In this document: in pieces, positions 9,441-18,146 of the stretch | Position numbering within the stretch: the first letter of the stretch is position 1 | How the letters are laid out: every line of letters begins with the position of its first letter | Assembly: GCA_938015445.1 (NCBI GenBank) | Contig: CALLPE010000007.1 | Location: forward strand, 62,001 to 126,000 | Origin: an uncultured Pirellulales bacterium | GTDB taxonomy: Bacteria > Planctomycetota > Planctomycetia > Pirellulales > Thermoguttaceae | Reading direction: 5' to 3' | DNA length: 64,000 nucleotides | Program-made: the position numbers and the translations under genes | The notes under the pieces: model-generated | Database searches by the model: none | What the model saw: the letters and a program-made list of their open reading frames with translations, nothing else | What the model was told of the DNA's origin: nothing

Positions 9441-10169
9441 TTGGGTAAACTGGTGAAAAACGAGCCGGATACCAACACGGTTCACCCAATTTGCGGCATC
9501 AGGCCGCCCGGAAATCCAGCGCCGTGGTACGTGGCACCAATTGTGCTTTGTCTCGCAGGGCTGTTAGCACTGACAGTAGATAACTCGGTCGCCAAGTGGC
9601 TCGCCGCCAACGGCTTACCTCATTTCGTGCAATCGATTCTGGATATATGCGAACCGTTTGGCGACGGACTAGGCGCAGTACTGATAGTGCTGGCGCTGCA
9701 TCAGTTGGACCCGTCGCGCCGTTGGGCTATTCCCCGGGTGTTGACATCCGCATGGCTGTCAGGCATGACGGCAAACATTACCAAGTTGATAATCGAACGC
9801 ACCAGACCTCGGGCAGTCGATTGGTCCGAAGACCTAGTAGTGTCGATCTGGTCAACCTTCGGCCAATGGCTACCGTTGACCAAAGCCGGAAGTGCCGGAC
9901 AGAGTTTCCCTTCCGGTCACACAGCCACCGCCGTTGGGCTGGCGATTGCCCTGGCATGGCTATATCCGCGCGGTCGATGGTTGTTTTTCGCTCTGGCCGT
10001 GCTGGTCGGACTGCACCGCATCGCATCCAGTGCGCATTACATCAGCGATGTGCTATTCGGTGCGGCCATCGGCTGCCTGATCGGATCGCTGTGCGTGAAA
10101 ACCGGGGCGTTGAAGCGAGCTTTCGACCGCTGGGAACAGCGCTGGCGAGGAACTGTCGCCGATGGGTGA
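9441..10169 (+). CDS. PAP2-family membrane phosphatase
   Basis: 242 residues, about five or six membrane segments. The three-part acid phosphatase signature is complete: K-x6-RP (Lys115-Pro123), SFPSGH (155-160) and R-x5-H-x3-D (Arg193, His199, Asp203). Such enzymes remove phosphate from undecaprenyl pyrophosphate or phosphatidic acid and similar lipids. Its neighbours, a lipid-sugar-type glycosyltransferase and a GT9 enzyme, favour an envelope lipid carrier or lipid A-like substrate, but this is inference. The start is uncertain: TTG at 9441 follows a GGGGG run at a short spacing, and GTG at 9453 is an alternative. Confidence 0.88.
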   Translation: MGKLVKNEPDTNTVHPICGIRPPGNPAPWYVAPIVLCLAGLLALTVDNSVAKWLAANGLPHFVQSILDICEPFGDGLGAVLIVLALHQLDPSRRWAIPRVLTSAWLSGMTANITKLIIERTRPRAVDWSEDLVVSIWSTFGQWLPLTKAGSAGQSFPSGHTATAVGLAIALAWLYPRGRWLFFALAVLVGLHRIASSAHYISDVLFGAAIGCLIGSLCVKTGALKRAFDRWEQRWRGTVADG

Positions 10170-10239
10170 ATAAATCGCCGTCGGCCTTCGGTGGCCTGCC
10201 GCACGGCGCCACCGATCGTTCGCAACGGAGCGTTTTAAA

Positions 10240-11646
10240 GTGAATCCCCAACTTATTCGTCGCCTGGATAGCTGGCTGGGAACGCCTATTTGCTGGCTGT
10301 TGACGCTAGTGCGTCGCGCCGCCGAGTTGGTCAAGTCTCCCCGCAACCCTCCGCCGCCGAAACGGATGCTATTCATCAAGCTCGTCGAACTGGGAGCCAA
10401 CGTCCAAGCGGCCGCGGCGGTAAAGCGAGCGGTTGAAGCCGTGGGGCCCGAGAACGTGTACTTTTGGGTATTCGCCGAAAACCGCCCCGTGCTGGAACTG
10501 CTGGACCTGGTGCCGCCCGAAAACATCCTGGCTGTCCGTTCCAAAGGGCTGTTCGCGCTGGCAGCGGATTTGATTCGCACCTTGATTGCCGTCCGCCGTT
10601 TGAGGATCGACACTGCGGTGGACTTAGAGTTCTTCGCTCGGGCGTCGGCCATCCTGGCGTATCTGAGCGGCGCCGAACGCCGGGTGGGACTGCACCGCTT
10701 TAGCAGCGCCGGACCATACCGCGGCGACTTAATGACCCATCGCGTGCAATACAACCCGTATGTGCACGTCAGCCAGTATTATCGGCTGTTGGTGGAAGTG
10801 GTACTTGGTTCGGCCGACGAGGTTCCTCTACCCAAATGCCCCGCGCCACCTGCCGAGCAGACACAGGCAGCCGTGCCGCAGTTTGTGCCCTCGGCCTCAG
10901 AGCTGCGGTTGGTCGAGGAGCTGTTGCGAACGACGGACCAGCGCAGGCTGTCGGCTCCGATAGTGATCATAAATCCGAATGCTAGCGACATCGTGCCCTT
11001 GCGTAGGTGGCCCATGGATCGGTTCGTAGAGTTGGGACGCCGCCTGCTGGCGACCGATTCGCGATTGTCGATCGTGATCACCGGTGCGCCAGAGGAGCGC
11101 AGCGCTGCCGAGGAGTTGGCGGCAGCCATCGGCTCCTCCAGGGCGATAAGCGTGGCAGGCCGCACTACCCTTCGGCAACTTCTGACCTTGTACTGCCTGT
11201 GCGACGTGCTGGTGACCAACGACAGCGGCCCGGCTCAACTGGCAGCTATGACACCCATTGACACGGTGGTTTTGTTTGGGCCGGAAACGCCTCAGTTATG
11301 GCGCCCGTTGGGCGGCCAGCGCACCCATGTGCTTTGGGCCGCTTTGGCGTGCAGCCCCTGCGTCAACGCCCTAAACTTCCGTTTTTCGGCTTGCAATAGG
11401 GCACGGTGCATGGAGGAAATATCGGTCGATCAGGTTGCCGAGGCTGCGCTTGCGGCCTTGCGATTGCGCGGTCAGCGCACGTTGCAGCCTCAGCCACTTG
11501 CCTGGCAGACCGATCCGCGTGCTTCGCAAACCGACCAATGTGCTTCGCATGACACGCAGCGTGCGTCGCCTACCGAACGATGTGCATCTGATAGCCAGCA
11601 GAGTGCGACGCATGACCACCAGCGCGCCTCGTCTGCGGCGGCTTGA
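10240..11646 (+). CDS. Glycosyltransferase family 9 (heptosyltransferase-like)
   Basis: 468 residues with the GT9 fold. The N-terminal half contains MLFIKLVELGANVQAAAAVK; the C-terminal nucleotide-sugar half contains VIINPNASD, RRWPMDRFVELGRRLL, the hallmark TNDSGPAQLAAM (about 326-337) and VVLFGPETPQLWRPLG. Relatives transfer heptose from ADP-heptose to lipopolysaccharide core. Four cysteines at CSPCVNALNFRFSACNRARC are typical of a planctomycete/delta-proteobacterial subgroup. The final ~45 residues are a seven-residue repeat tail not part of the enzyme. It follows the PAP2 gene by 70 nt and may be cotranscribed. Confidence 0.88.
   Translation: MNPQLIRRLDSWLGTPICWLLTLVRRAAELVKSPRNPPPPKRMLFIKLVELGANVQAAAAVKRAVEAVGPENVYFWVFAENRPVLELLDLVPPENILAVRSKGLFALAADLIRTLIAVRRLRIDTAVDLEFFARASAILAYLSGAERRVGLHRFSSAGPYRGDLMTHRVQYNPYVHVSQYYRLLVEVVLGSADEVPLPKCPAPPAEQTQAAVPQFVPSASELRLVEELLRTTDQRRLSAPIVIINPNASDIVPLRRWPMDRFVELGRRLLATDSRLSIVITGAPEERSAAEELAAAIGSSRAISVAGRTTLRQLLTLYCLCDVLVTNDSGPAQLAAMTPIDTVVLFGPETPQLWRPLGGQRTHVLWAALACSPCVNALNFRFSACNRARCMEEISVDQVAEAALAALRLRGQRTLQPQPLAWQTDPRASQTDQCASHDTQRASPTERCASDSQQSATHDHQRASSAAA
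11506..11631 (+). repeat. 21-bp coding repeat, six units, C-terminal tail of the GT9 protein
   Basis: Six consecutive 21-nt units encode QTDPRAS, QTDQCAS, HDTQRAS, PTERCAS, DSQQSAT and HDHQRAS (residues 423-464). The consensus is x-T/D-x-Q-R/C-A-S. Units are diverged at DNA level but the frame is kept. It is a hydrophilic add-on ending four residues before the stop. Confidence 0.9.
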
Positions 11647-11783
11647 CGGCTGGGTTGTTTGGGCAAGTCGATACCGGTTGGCCGGGGAGTGTGATAGACT
11701 ACGATAAACCGTAATGTTATAATGCTTTGCGCTTGGGTGAATTGGGCGAGCAGGTCAGGCAAGCCGGATCGGAGACCGTCACA

Positions 11784-12938
11784 ATGCGCCGAACACTGTT
11801 CCGCAGCGGCGTGAAGTTCCACAGTGGCCGGGCAGCTTTTACGCTGGTCGAGCTGCTGGTGGTGATCGCCATCATCGCCATCCTGGTAGTGTTGTTGCTG
11901 CCGGCAGTGCAAAACGTCCGCGAAGCAGGTCGCCGCACCCAGTGTCAAAACAACCTCAAACAGATCGGGATTGCACTTCACCACCACGCTGCCGAGCACG
12001 GTTCGCTGCCGCCGGGCGTGCCCAGTTGCACCCAGCCGCAAAACCTGTGGATCACCGGGGGCACGAACACCGGCGCGTATTGCCAGGGACCGAATTGGGT
12101 CAGCAATATCCTGGGCGAGCTTGAAGAGCCGCAGTTGGCCCAATGGGTTCAGGTAACGATGGAGTTTCAATACAACGCCGCCGACGACTTGGAACACGGC
12201 GCAAGCACTTCGGCCGCTAATCCGCCCGGCAGTCAGTCCGATCCCTATGCGCCAGGCAATGTCGGCACGTGGACCCCGCCGGTGCTGATCTGCCCCAGCC
12301 AGGGCCGGCTAGGGCTGGATGTGGCTTTAGGTGGCGGCGACGACTGGGGGCTTGACCCATGGTCGGCAAAAGGCAATTACGCCGCCTGCTGGGGGTCGGA
12401 TACCTACATGTCGTTCCAAGACTCGCGCAAGGCCGGCGCCTTCGGGGTCGTACAACTGCGCGATTGGTTCAAGCGTGTTCCCCCACCACAAAGTCAAGAC
12501 ATGCCAGTAATGCGCGGCACCTGGAAGATGGGTTGGGGCCAAGGAGTTCGGCTGAGCGAAATCCGCGACGGCCAAGCGTACACCATCGCGGTTAGCGAGG
12601 TGCTGGGCTATCCCAGCAACCAGGACGCGCGGGGAGCATGGGTCACAAACGTGCCTGGCGCTTCGTTGTTCATGGCGCGCACCGGCCCGAACTCGCTGGA
12701 CCCCGACCAAATCTCCATCTGCGATGAAACGATTCCCCTTAACGACCGCGACCGGATGCGCTGCACAGAAAACCGCAAAGACGGGAACATGTGGGCGGCC
12801 GCCCGCAGCAGGCACCCCGGCGGAGTGAACGTGCTGATGTGCGATGGCTCGCTGCGATGGGTGGTCAACGAGATCGACTTGAACGTCTGGCGAGGCATGG
12901 CCACCCGCGACGGCGGCGAAGCCCCCCCAGCCGATTGA
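11784..12938 (+). CDS. DUF1559 pseudopilin-like protein
   Basis: 384 residues. A type IV prepilin-like leader ends with [18 protein letters not shown], giving a cleavage site before the Phe and a 20-residue hydrophobic stem. The body is the DUF1559 domain typical of planctomycetes, beginning [29 protein letters not shown] and closing with the H-x9-DG signature [13 protein letters not shown] followed by [11 protein letters not shown]. Dozens of paralogues per genome are usual; the function is unproven, probably surface or secretion related. The ATG at 11784 follows GGAG by 9 nt; a longer frame from 11727 adds a non-leader-like segment. A prepilin peptidase occurs at 27.4-28.4 kb. Confidence 0.93.
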   Translation: MRRTLFRSGVKFHSGRAAFTLVELLVVIAIIAILVVLLLPAVQNVREAGRRTQCQNNLKQIGIALHHHAAEHGSLPPGVPSCTQPQNLWITGGTNTGAYCQGPNWVSNILGELEEPQLAQWVQVTMEFQYNAADDLEHGASTSAANPPGSQSDPYAPGNVGTWTPPVLICPSQGRLGLDVALGGGDDWGLDPWSAKGNYAACWGSDTYMSFQDSRKAGAFGVVQLRDWFKRVPPPQSQDMPVMRGTWKMGWGQGVRLSEIRDGQAYTIAVSEVLGYPSNQDARGAWVTNVPGASLFMARTGPNSLDPDQISICDETIPLNDRDRMRCTENRKDGNMWAAARSRHPGGVNVLMCDGSLRWVVNEIDLNVWRGMATRDGGEAPPAD

Positions 12939-13058
12939 TCAGCAACGATTCATTACTCTGCACTGGCAGCTTTCGTAGTTGTCCGGTCCTATGGGGCGGC
13001 GAAGTATCTGGTAAGCGACAAGAACAAGACCAAGAACTAGTTTACTGCGGGTGGCTCC

Positions 13059-13445
13059 ATGAACTTGCCTGTTAGAAGCGTGCTGTTGTGGATGTGCGTC
13101 GCTGCGCTGGCGGGGGCTGTTGGCTGCGGCAAAGACAAACCGCCAGCGGCGACCGACCGGCACAAGATCGTGGGCTTGGTTAGCGCGCTGAGCGACGCCT
13201 GGCGCAACCCCGACAGCTTCGAGCGCCTGTTCGTCGAAGGCGCCGCTCCGGAGGCCAAGCAGCGCCCACGCTTCGGCCAGTACTCTTACGATGTCAAATC
13301 CACCGCCACCGAAGGCGATCGGATCATTGCAACAGTCATCGCTCGAGATGTGAAAACCGGCGAAGCCATAGGCGAACTGCAATGGACGCTGGTACGCGAA
13401 GGAGACCAGTACAAGGTGCAGTCGGCTCCTTTGCCCGGCGATTGA
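13059..13445 (+). CDS. Small lipoprotein, function unknown
   Basis: 128 residues with a lipoprotein signal: hydrophobic core LLWMCVAALAG, then lipobox AVGC with Cys at about residue 23. The mature part (about 105 residues) has no motif I recognise; the pattern of a helix followed by strands ending TLVREGDQYKVQ resembles small NTF2-like or DUF4878-like domains, which is only a guess. It follows the DUF1559 gene by 120 nt; pairing of a DUF1559 gene with a small lipoprotein is common in planctomycetes. Confidence 0.75.
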   Translation: MNLPVRSVLLWMCVAALAGAVGCGKDKPPAATDRHKIVGLVSALSDAWRNPDSFERLFVEGAAPEAKQRPRFGQYSYDVKSTATEGDRIIATVIARDVKTGEAIGELQWTLVREGDQYKVQSAPLPGD

Positions 13446-13535
13446 TTAATAAACTGCCTTTCGCCGGTCGCGGCCCGACGCGCGGCATGCAAGCAGGCAC
13501 GTATCGTCGAGGCCAGGCTGTGTTATCCCAGCAGC

Positions 13536-14087
13536 ATGGACGAAGACGTTACCAATATCGGCTTACAGCTTCCGTTTCACAAGTTTTGCCCATACGACGG
13601 CACGGCCTTGGAATGTGTAACGGATCACGGCCGCGCGCTGCCGCACTGTACGACTTGCGGATACATCGACTACCAGAACCCCCGGCCAGCAGTGGCAGTA
13701 ATCATCTGCAACAACGCCGGCCAACTGTTGCTCGCCCGGCGCGCCGCGGAACCGAAAAAGGGCTGGTGGGACATTCCCGGCGGATTCATGGAACCCGGCG
13801 AAAGCGCCGAGCAGTCGGCACGTCGGGAAATTACCGAGGAGACGGGCCTGACGCTTGAGAAGCTGGAGTATCTGGGATCGCTGCCCGACGTGTATGGGCC
13901 GCAAGCTGTGCCGACTATCAATTTGTGCTTTCTGGCCCGTGTAGCCGATCAAACCCCAATAGCCGCCGACGACGCCGCGGCCCTGGCGTGGTTCGACTGC
14001 GACCACTTGCCGGCTCAGATGGCCTTCGCCCATCAGGCCACGATGCTCCGATGGGCGGTGGGGCGCATCAAGGGCGGCGAATCCTGA
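13536..14087 (+). CDS. NUDIX hydrolase with N-terminal zinc ribbon
   Basis: 183 residues. The first 45 hold a likely zinc ribbon (Cys18, Cys27, Cys38, Cys41). The NUDIX box is complete: GGFMEPGESAEQSARREITEETGL in substance, Gly82 to Leu105, with the REITEE metal-binding glutamates. This arrangement resembles NudC-like and ADP-ribose pyrophosphatases that cleave nucleoside diphosphates linked to another moiety. The substrate is not determined. It is followed by a 417-nt gap without a gene. Confidence 0.87.
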   Translation: MDEDVTNIGLQLPFHKFCPYDGTALECVTDHGRALPHCTTCGYIDYQNPRPAVAVIICNNAGQLLLARRAAEPKKGWWDIPGGFMEPGESAEQSARREITEETGLTLEKLEYLGSLPDVYGPQAVPTINLCFLARVADQTPIAADDAAALAWFDCDHLPAQMAFAHQATMLRWAVGRIKGGES

Positions 14088-14216
14088 AGGCCACACGTGC
14101 AGCAAAGTCTGGTTGACCGGCAGCGGTTGATAAGACGGGTCGGCCTGGTCGAGACGGTTTTCAAAGAGGTGTGCTGATGGCGCCGCATAGCTGGCGGTGC
14201 GTAATGCGCCCACAAC

Positions 14217-14268
14217 TATCTGACGGAGGGCTAACTGGCTGGTATCTGACGGAGGGCTGCCTGGCTGG
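14217..14268. repeat. 26-bp tandem repeat, two units
   Basis: TATCTGACGGAGGGCT starts units at 14217 and 14243; the two 26-nt units differ at two positions. It lies in the gene-free stretch 14088-14504, in which I see nothing else of note. Confidence 0.85.
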
Positions 14269-14504
14269 CCACGGCGGACATCGGTCGGCAAAATCGCCCA
14301 TCGCTTCTGCGGCGGCACTCGATAGCTCATCTGCGTCAGAAAGACACGGGCCCAAAAAGTCCACAAAACCGATCCCCAAGCTTGCGACGGCCAGACTGGC
14401 CCAGTACACTCAGCATTGGCTGGATGGGGGGCTTTTCTGCCCATCCGCGATACTAGCAGTCGCATTGTCTTTGGTTTCTTCGCCGGGTAATCGGAGTCAG
14501 TGTC

Positions 14505-16700
14505 ATGTTCCCTTATAACGGTTCTTGTTTCTGGCGCTCAATGTTGGTGATCTTCGCGACCGCCTTCTTGGTCTGTCCGCAGCCGGGCAAACTGGCCGCA
14601 GCGGCCGAAGCGGCCAAACTCCCCGGCTCGCTGCAATTGGTTCCCCACGACGCGGCGTTCTACGGGGGCTTCTATCGCGGTAAGCAACTTCTCCAAGCAG
14701 TACTCAACAGCGGGGCGTTTGAAAAAGCCAAGGAATTGGGGTTTGTGCAAGAGGCCGTCGACGCCTTCAAGCAAGCATCCGCCGATGCCGACAGCCCGCT
14801 GGGCAAGCTCAATGCCATGCTGGCCGGCGAGGATGGCCGCAAACTGCTGGATTTGCTAGGCGACATGCTCAGCCAGGAGGTGTTCATCCTCGGCGACCAG
14901 AGCGTGACAGATGTCTTCCGGCTTATCGATCAGCTTAACTGGGCTTCGCAGACCGGGACTTTCAAGAGTCTGGTATCAGGCCGCGCCGGACCCGAGGCAA
15001 ACCTGGCAGCGACGCAGGAGATGCTCAGCTTGGCCGCCGCCAACGCCCATCGGCTGAAAGTGCCCAATCTCATCATAGGCTTCAAGCTGCGCGATCCGGC
15101 GGCAGCCAAAGAGCAACTGGCCACTCTAGAAAAGCTTGTCCAACAGTTCATCGAGCAGGAGCCTAAGCTCCAGAACCGGTTGAAGCGGATGAAGGTGGCA
15201 GGCCATGAGTACCTGGTGCTGTCGCTGGACGGTGAGCTGATTGCCTGGGAAGAATTGCCCATCGAACAGTTCCGGCTGTTGGAAGCCCGCGACGGCGATG
15301 TCGACAAACTAGTCGCCGCGCTGAAGAAAGTCAAGGCGGTGATCGCTATGGGCCTGCGCGATGAATATTTGCTGGTGTCGGTCGGCTCTTCGCTGGATTT
15401 GCTCAAGCAGCTTGGCCAGGGCAAGACGCTGGCAGACCGGCCCGAATTGAAACCGCTGGCCAAGCACGCCGACAAACAGCTCGTTATGGTCAACTACGCC
15501 ACCCAGGAGCTTATGGCCGCCACAGAGGACACGCGGGCAGGGCTGGATGAACTGGCCAAAATGATTAAAGACGTGCTGGCCGAGGCGGAGCTGGAGCCAA
15601 AGCTCAAGGATCGCCTGAGCGCCGACGTCGGCGCGCTGATCGACGACCTGAAAACGCTCTTTCCAGCCGTAGGGGCAACCCTTCAATTTGCTTTCCTGAG
15701 CGATGAGGGTATCGAGAACTACACTTACAACTGGGGCGATTACCCGCGCATCGACGGCAGCAAACCGCTGGGTTTGCTACAGCATCTGGGCGGTAGCCCG
15801 CTGGTGGCGCTGGTAGGTCGGGAGCGCAACGACGTCAGAGATTATGATGCGTTGGTCAAGTGGTTGAAGACCGCCTACGGGTATTTCGAGGAGTTCGCTT
15901 TGCCGGCAATGGAGCCGCCCGATCGCAAGCAGGCGGAACTGGTAATTGCAGGACTGAAACCGCTGGCAGCCCGAGCCGACAAGGCTACCCGCGAGTTGCT
16001 ATACCCCGCCCTGGCCGAGGGCCAGACCGCCTTAGTGTTGGATGCCAAACAAACCAGCAAGCAGTTGCACACGGCGATGCCGGAAGCCACCAAGCCGTTG
16101 CCTGTGTTTGAGCCGGCAGTGGTGGTAGCGGTAAGCGACGCCAATAAGCTTCAGCACGCCTTGCGGGAGTACCGTGCGGTACTCAACGACGGGTTCGAGG
16201 TGCTGCGAAAAATCGAAGACGCCCAAGTGCCAGATTGGCTGAAAATCCCGGCACCTGAGGTTGTGCCTTCATCGGCGGGCAAGATTTTCGCCTATCGGCT
16301 GCCTAAAGATTGGGGCGTCGACGAAAAGATAGCGCCCAGCTTCGGACTGACCGAAAAGGTAGGCGTCTTCGCTACTTCTGTGCAACATACCGAAAGGCTG
16401 CTGCGTCCTACGCCGCCCAAACACGGCAGGCTGTTGGAAGCGACCAAGCGTCCGGCGGCCGCTGCATTGCTGGTGGACGTGGCAGGGCTGGTCGACGCCG
16501 TTTCGCCCTGGCTCGACTACCTGGTGGAACAATCTGCCCCGCAGGAAGCCGACCGGCTGAAACTGCTGTTCATTACATCGCAGATGCACACCATATTGGA
16601 GCTGTTGAAGACTGTGCGGACCATCACCAACGTAAGTTATTTCCAGGATGGTGCCCTGGTCAGCCACACGGTGATTGAGATTAAGGACATCGGTCGCTAA
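14505..16700 (+). CDS. Large secreted protein of unknown function
   Basis: 731 residues. A hydrophobic N terminus (about 10-33, ending AAAAEAAK) looks like a signal peptide. The mature protein is rich in Lys, Leu and Ala helices, starts LPGSLQLVPHDAAFYGGFYRGKQ, and has no cysteine-rich, catalytic or repeat motif that I can name. The opening phrase, in which a 'low-probability that the value is physical' style PxDAAFYG recurs, is seen in planctomycete proteins of unknown role and is faintly like DUF3352 proteins; this link is weak. The ATG is preceded by GGAG about 13 nt upstream. SixA follows 50 nt downstream and could share the transcript. Confidence 0.7.
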   Translation: MFPYNGSCFWRSMLVIFATAFLVCPQPGKLAAAAEAAKLPGSLQLVPHDAAFYGGFYRGKQLLQAVLNSGAFEKAKELGFVQEAVDAFKQASADADSPLGKLNAMLAGEDGRKLLDLLGDMLSQEVFILGDQSVTDVFRLIDQLNWASQTGTFKSLVSGRAGPEANLAATQEMLSLAAANAHRLKVPNLIIGFKLRDPAAAKEQLATLEKLVQQFIEQEPKLQNRLKRMKVAGHEYLVLSLDGELIAWEELPIEQFRLLEARDGDVDKLVAALKKVKAVIAMGLRDEYLLVSVGSSLDLLKQLGQGKTLADRPELKPLAKHADKQLVMVNYATQELMAATEDTRAGLDELAKMIKDVLAEAELEPKLKDRLSADVGALIDDLKTLFPAVGATLQFAFLSDEGIENYTYNWGDYPRIDGSKPLGLLQHLGGSPLVALVGRERNDVRDYDALVKWLKTAYGYFEEFALPAMEPPDRKQAELVIAGLKPLAARADKATRELLYPALAEGQTALVLDAKQTSKQLHTAMPEATKPLPVFEPAVVVAVSDANKLQHALREYRAVLNDGFEVLRKIEDAQVPDWLKIPAPEVVPSSAGKIFAYRLPKDWGVDEKIAPSFGLTEKVGVFATSVQHTERLLRPTPPKHGRLLEATKRPAAAALLVDVAGLVDAVSPWLDYLVEQSAPQEADRLKLLFITSQMHTILELLKTVRTITNVSYFQDGALVSHTVIEIKDIGR

Positions 16701-16750
16701 ACTGCGTGATTGGTCGCAAAGTGCAATAGAGACTTCGGATATTGACCAAG

Positions 16751-17245
16751 ATGGATTTGTACATCGTTCGCCATGCCTGGGCGGCCGAGCGCGACCAGCG
16801 GCTCTGGCCCGACGACGACCAGCGTCCGCTTACCGACGAAGGCCGGCAGCGGTTCGCTAAGTTCGTGGCGCAACTGGCGGCGGTCGATTTCGCCCCGAAG
16901 CTGATCGCCACTAGTCCACTGGTGCGCTGTGCCGAGACTGCCCAGATTATCCGCAAGCACGTGCCTGGCAAGCCACCGGTCGTGTTGCGCGACGAGTTGC
17001 GGCCCGGCGGACAGTGGCAAAGCCTGCTTCAGTGGACCGCCCAACAGGCCCGCCAGCACGACTCCATTGCCTGGGTAGGACATGCGCCGGATGTTGGCTT
17101 GCTGGCCGCAGCGCTGATTGGCGACGGCGAAGCTACGCTTCGCTTTGCCAAAGGGGCCGTGGCGGCGGTCCGCTTCGACGGCCCGATCGAACCCGGCCAG
17201 GGCGAGCTGCGCTGGTTGGCCACTGCTAAACTGCTGGGCTGCTAG
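16751..17245 (+). CDS. sixA: Phosphohistidine phosphatase SixA
   Basis: 164 residues, one histidine-phosphatase domain. The catalytic RHA motif is at Arg7-His8, a second arginine lies in SPLVRCAETA (Arg59), and the second catalytic histidine is in WVGHAPD (His111). SixA removes phosphate from histidine phosphotransfer domains, such as ArcB or the nitrogen-related phosphotransferase system, in other bacteria; the target here is unknown. I chose the ATG at 16751; a TTG at 16742 would add three residues. Confidence 0.87.
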   Translation: MDLYIVRHAWAAERDQRLWPDDDQRPLTDEGRQRFAKFVAQLAAVDFAPKLIATSPLVRCAETAQIIRKHVPGKPPVVLRDELRPGGQWQSLLQWTAQQARQHDSIAWVGHAPDVGLLAAALIGDGEATLRFAKGAVAAVRFDGPIEPGQGELRWLATAKLLGC

Positions 17246-17442
17246 CAGGTCTTGCCGCCCGAAAATCCTCGCCTCTGCGGCTGGCATGTTGGCCGCTTGC
17301 TTCCCAGATGCGTAAAACTTTTGGCGGCAGATAGATACGACCACCGCTGCAAGGGTGGGTGGACAACGATTATATACTAATATAGGTCTGTAAAATCAAA
17401 AATATCTGTGCAAAACTGCAAATTGGCTGAGCGACTAAACCA

Positions 17443-17514
17443 GTAGCCTCGCGAACTGGAGGCTACATGGCTCGACGCCAGATTTGCAAGAGTGAATAAA
17501 GCCGTTTGTAGCCT
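17443..17514 (+). promoter_or_regulatory. Candidate suf leader with two mutually exclusive hairpins
   Basis: GTAGCCTC (17443-17450) and GAGGCTAC (17459-17466) form a perfect 8-bp stem with an 8-nt loop. The second arm can instead pair, as GGAGGCTACA (17458-17467), with TGTAGCCTTC (17507-17516) over 10 bp including one G-U, with a 39-nt loop. Both cannot form at once. It lies 50-120 nt upstream of sufU in the gene-free stretch 17246-17565, whose middle (17360-17410) is AT-rich and could hold a promoter. A DNA operator is equally possible. Confidence 0.4.
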
Positions 17515-17565
17515 TCGACTTATTTCGAGGTGGGCTTTAGGGTTCCACGATCAGGGAGTATCGCT

Positions 17566-18048
17566 GTGTCCACCGGCGAAGAAGAACTGTATCAGGAACA
17601 CGTGCTGGCACATTACGAGGAGCCTTATCACCGCGGGCGTTGCGCCAGTTGTACGCACGTCCACGAGGGCTTGAATCCGCTGTGCGGCGACCGCATTCGT
17701 ATGGAATTGCAGGTAGACGACAAGGGAACAATGAAAGAGATTTGGTTCGACGGCGACGGCTGCTGCATTAGCCAGGCCGCCGCTTCGATGTTGGTGGAGC
17801 GTTTCGACGGGAAGCACATCGACGAAGTGAAAAAATTCACCGCCGCCGACATGCTGGCCATGTTCGGCGCACGCTTGACACCCAATAGGCAAAAGTGCGC
17901 TTTGCTTTCCTGGCGCGTATTGCAGGCAGCCATCTACTCGCCGGTCGATGGACAGCCGGCGGGCAGGCCATCGCAGGCCGCAGCGCCGCAGCCCAGCAGC
18001 GCTCAGCCGCAGGCGGGGAAGGCTGCCCAAGCAAGCGACTCCTGCTGA
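17566..18048 (+). CDS. sufU: Iron-sulfur cluster assembly protein SufU
   Basis: 160 residues from the GTG at 17566, which has GGGAG 8 nt upstream; a GTG at 17530 would add 12 residues. SufU shuttles sulfur from SufS, and the three expected cysteines are present: NPLCGDRI (Cys40), GDGCCIS (Cys66, with Asp64) and KCALLSW (Cys111). The IscU fold ends near 125; the last ~35 residues are an Ala/Gln/Pro tail (PAGRPSQAAAPQPSSAQPQ). The insertion between the second and third cysteines typical of SufU is present. sufS follows 98 nt downstream. Confidence 0.92.
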   Translation: MSTGEEELYQEHVLAHYEEPYHRGRCASCTHVHEGLNPLCGDRIRMELQVDDKGTMKEIWFDGDGCCISQAAASMLVERFDGKHIDEVKKFTAADMLAMFGARLTPNRQKCALLSWRVLQAAIYSPVDGQPAGRPSQAAAPQPSSAQPQAGKAAQASDSC

Positions 18049-18146
18049 TTGCTGCCATGCTCGTGCCCGCACAGCCCAATCGCCGCTTGCTTTGCCGGTT
18101 ACGATTTCACGAGGCACAACGATTTGCTCAACTTCTGTTGTGAAAG

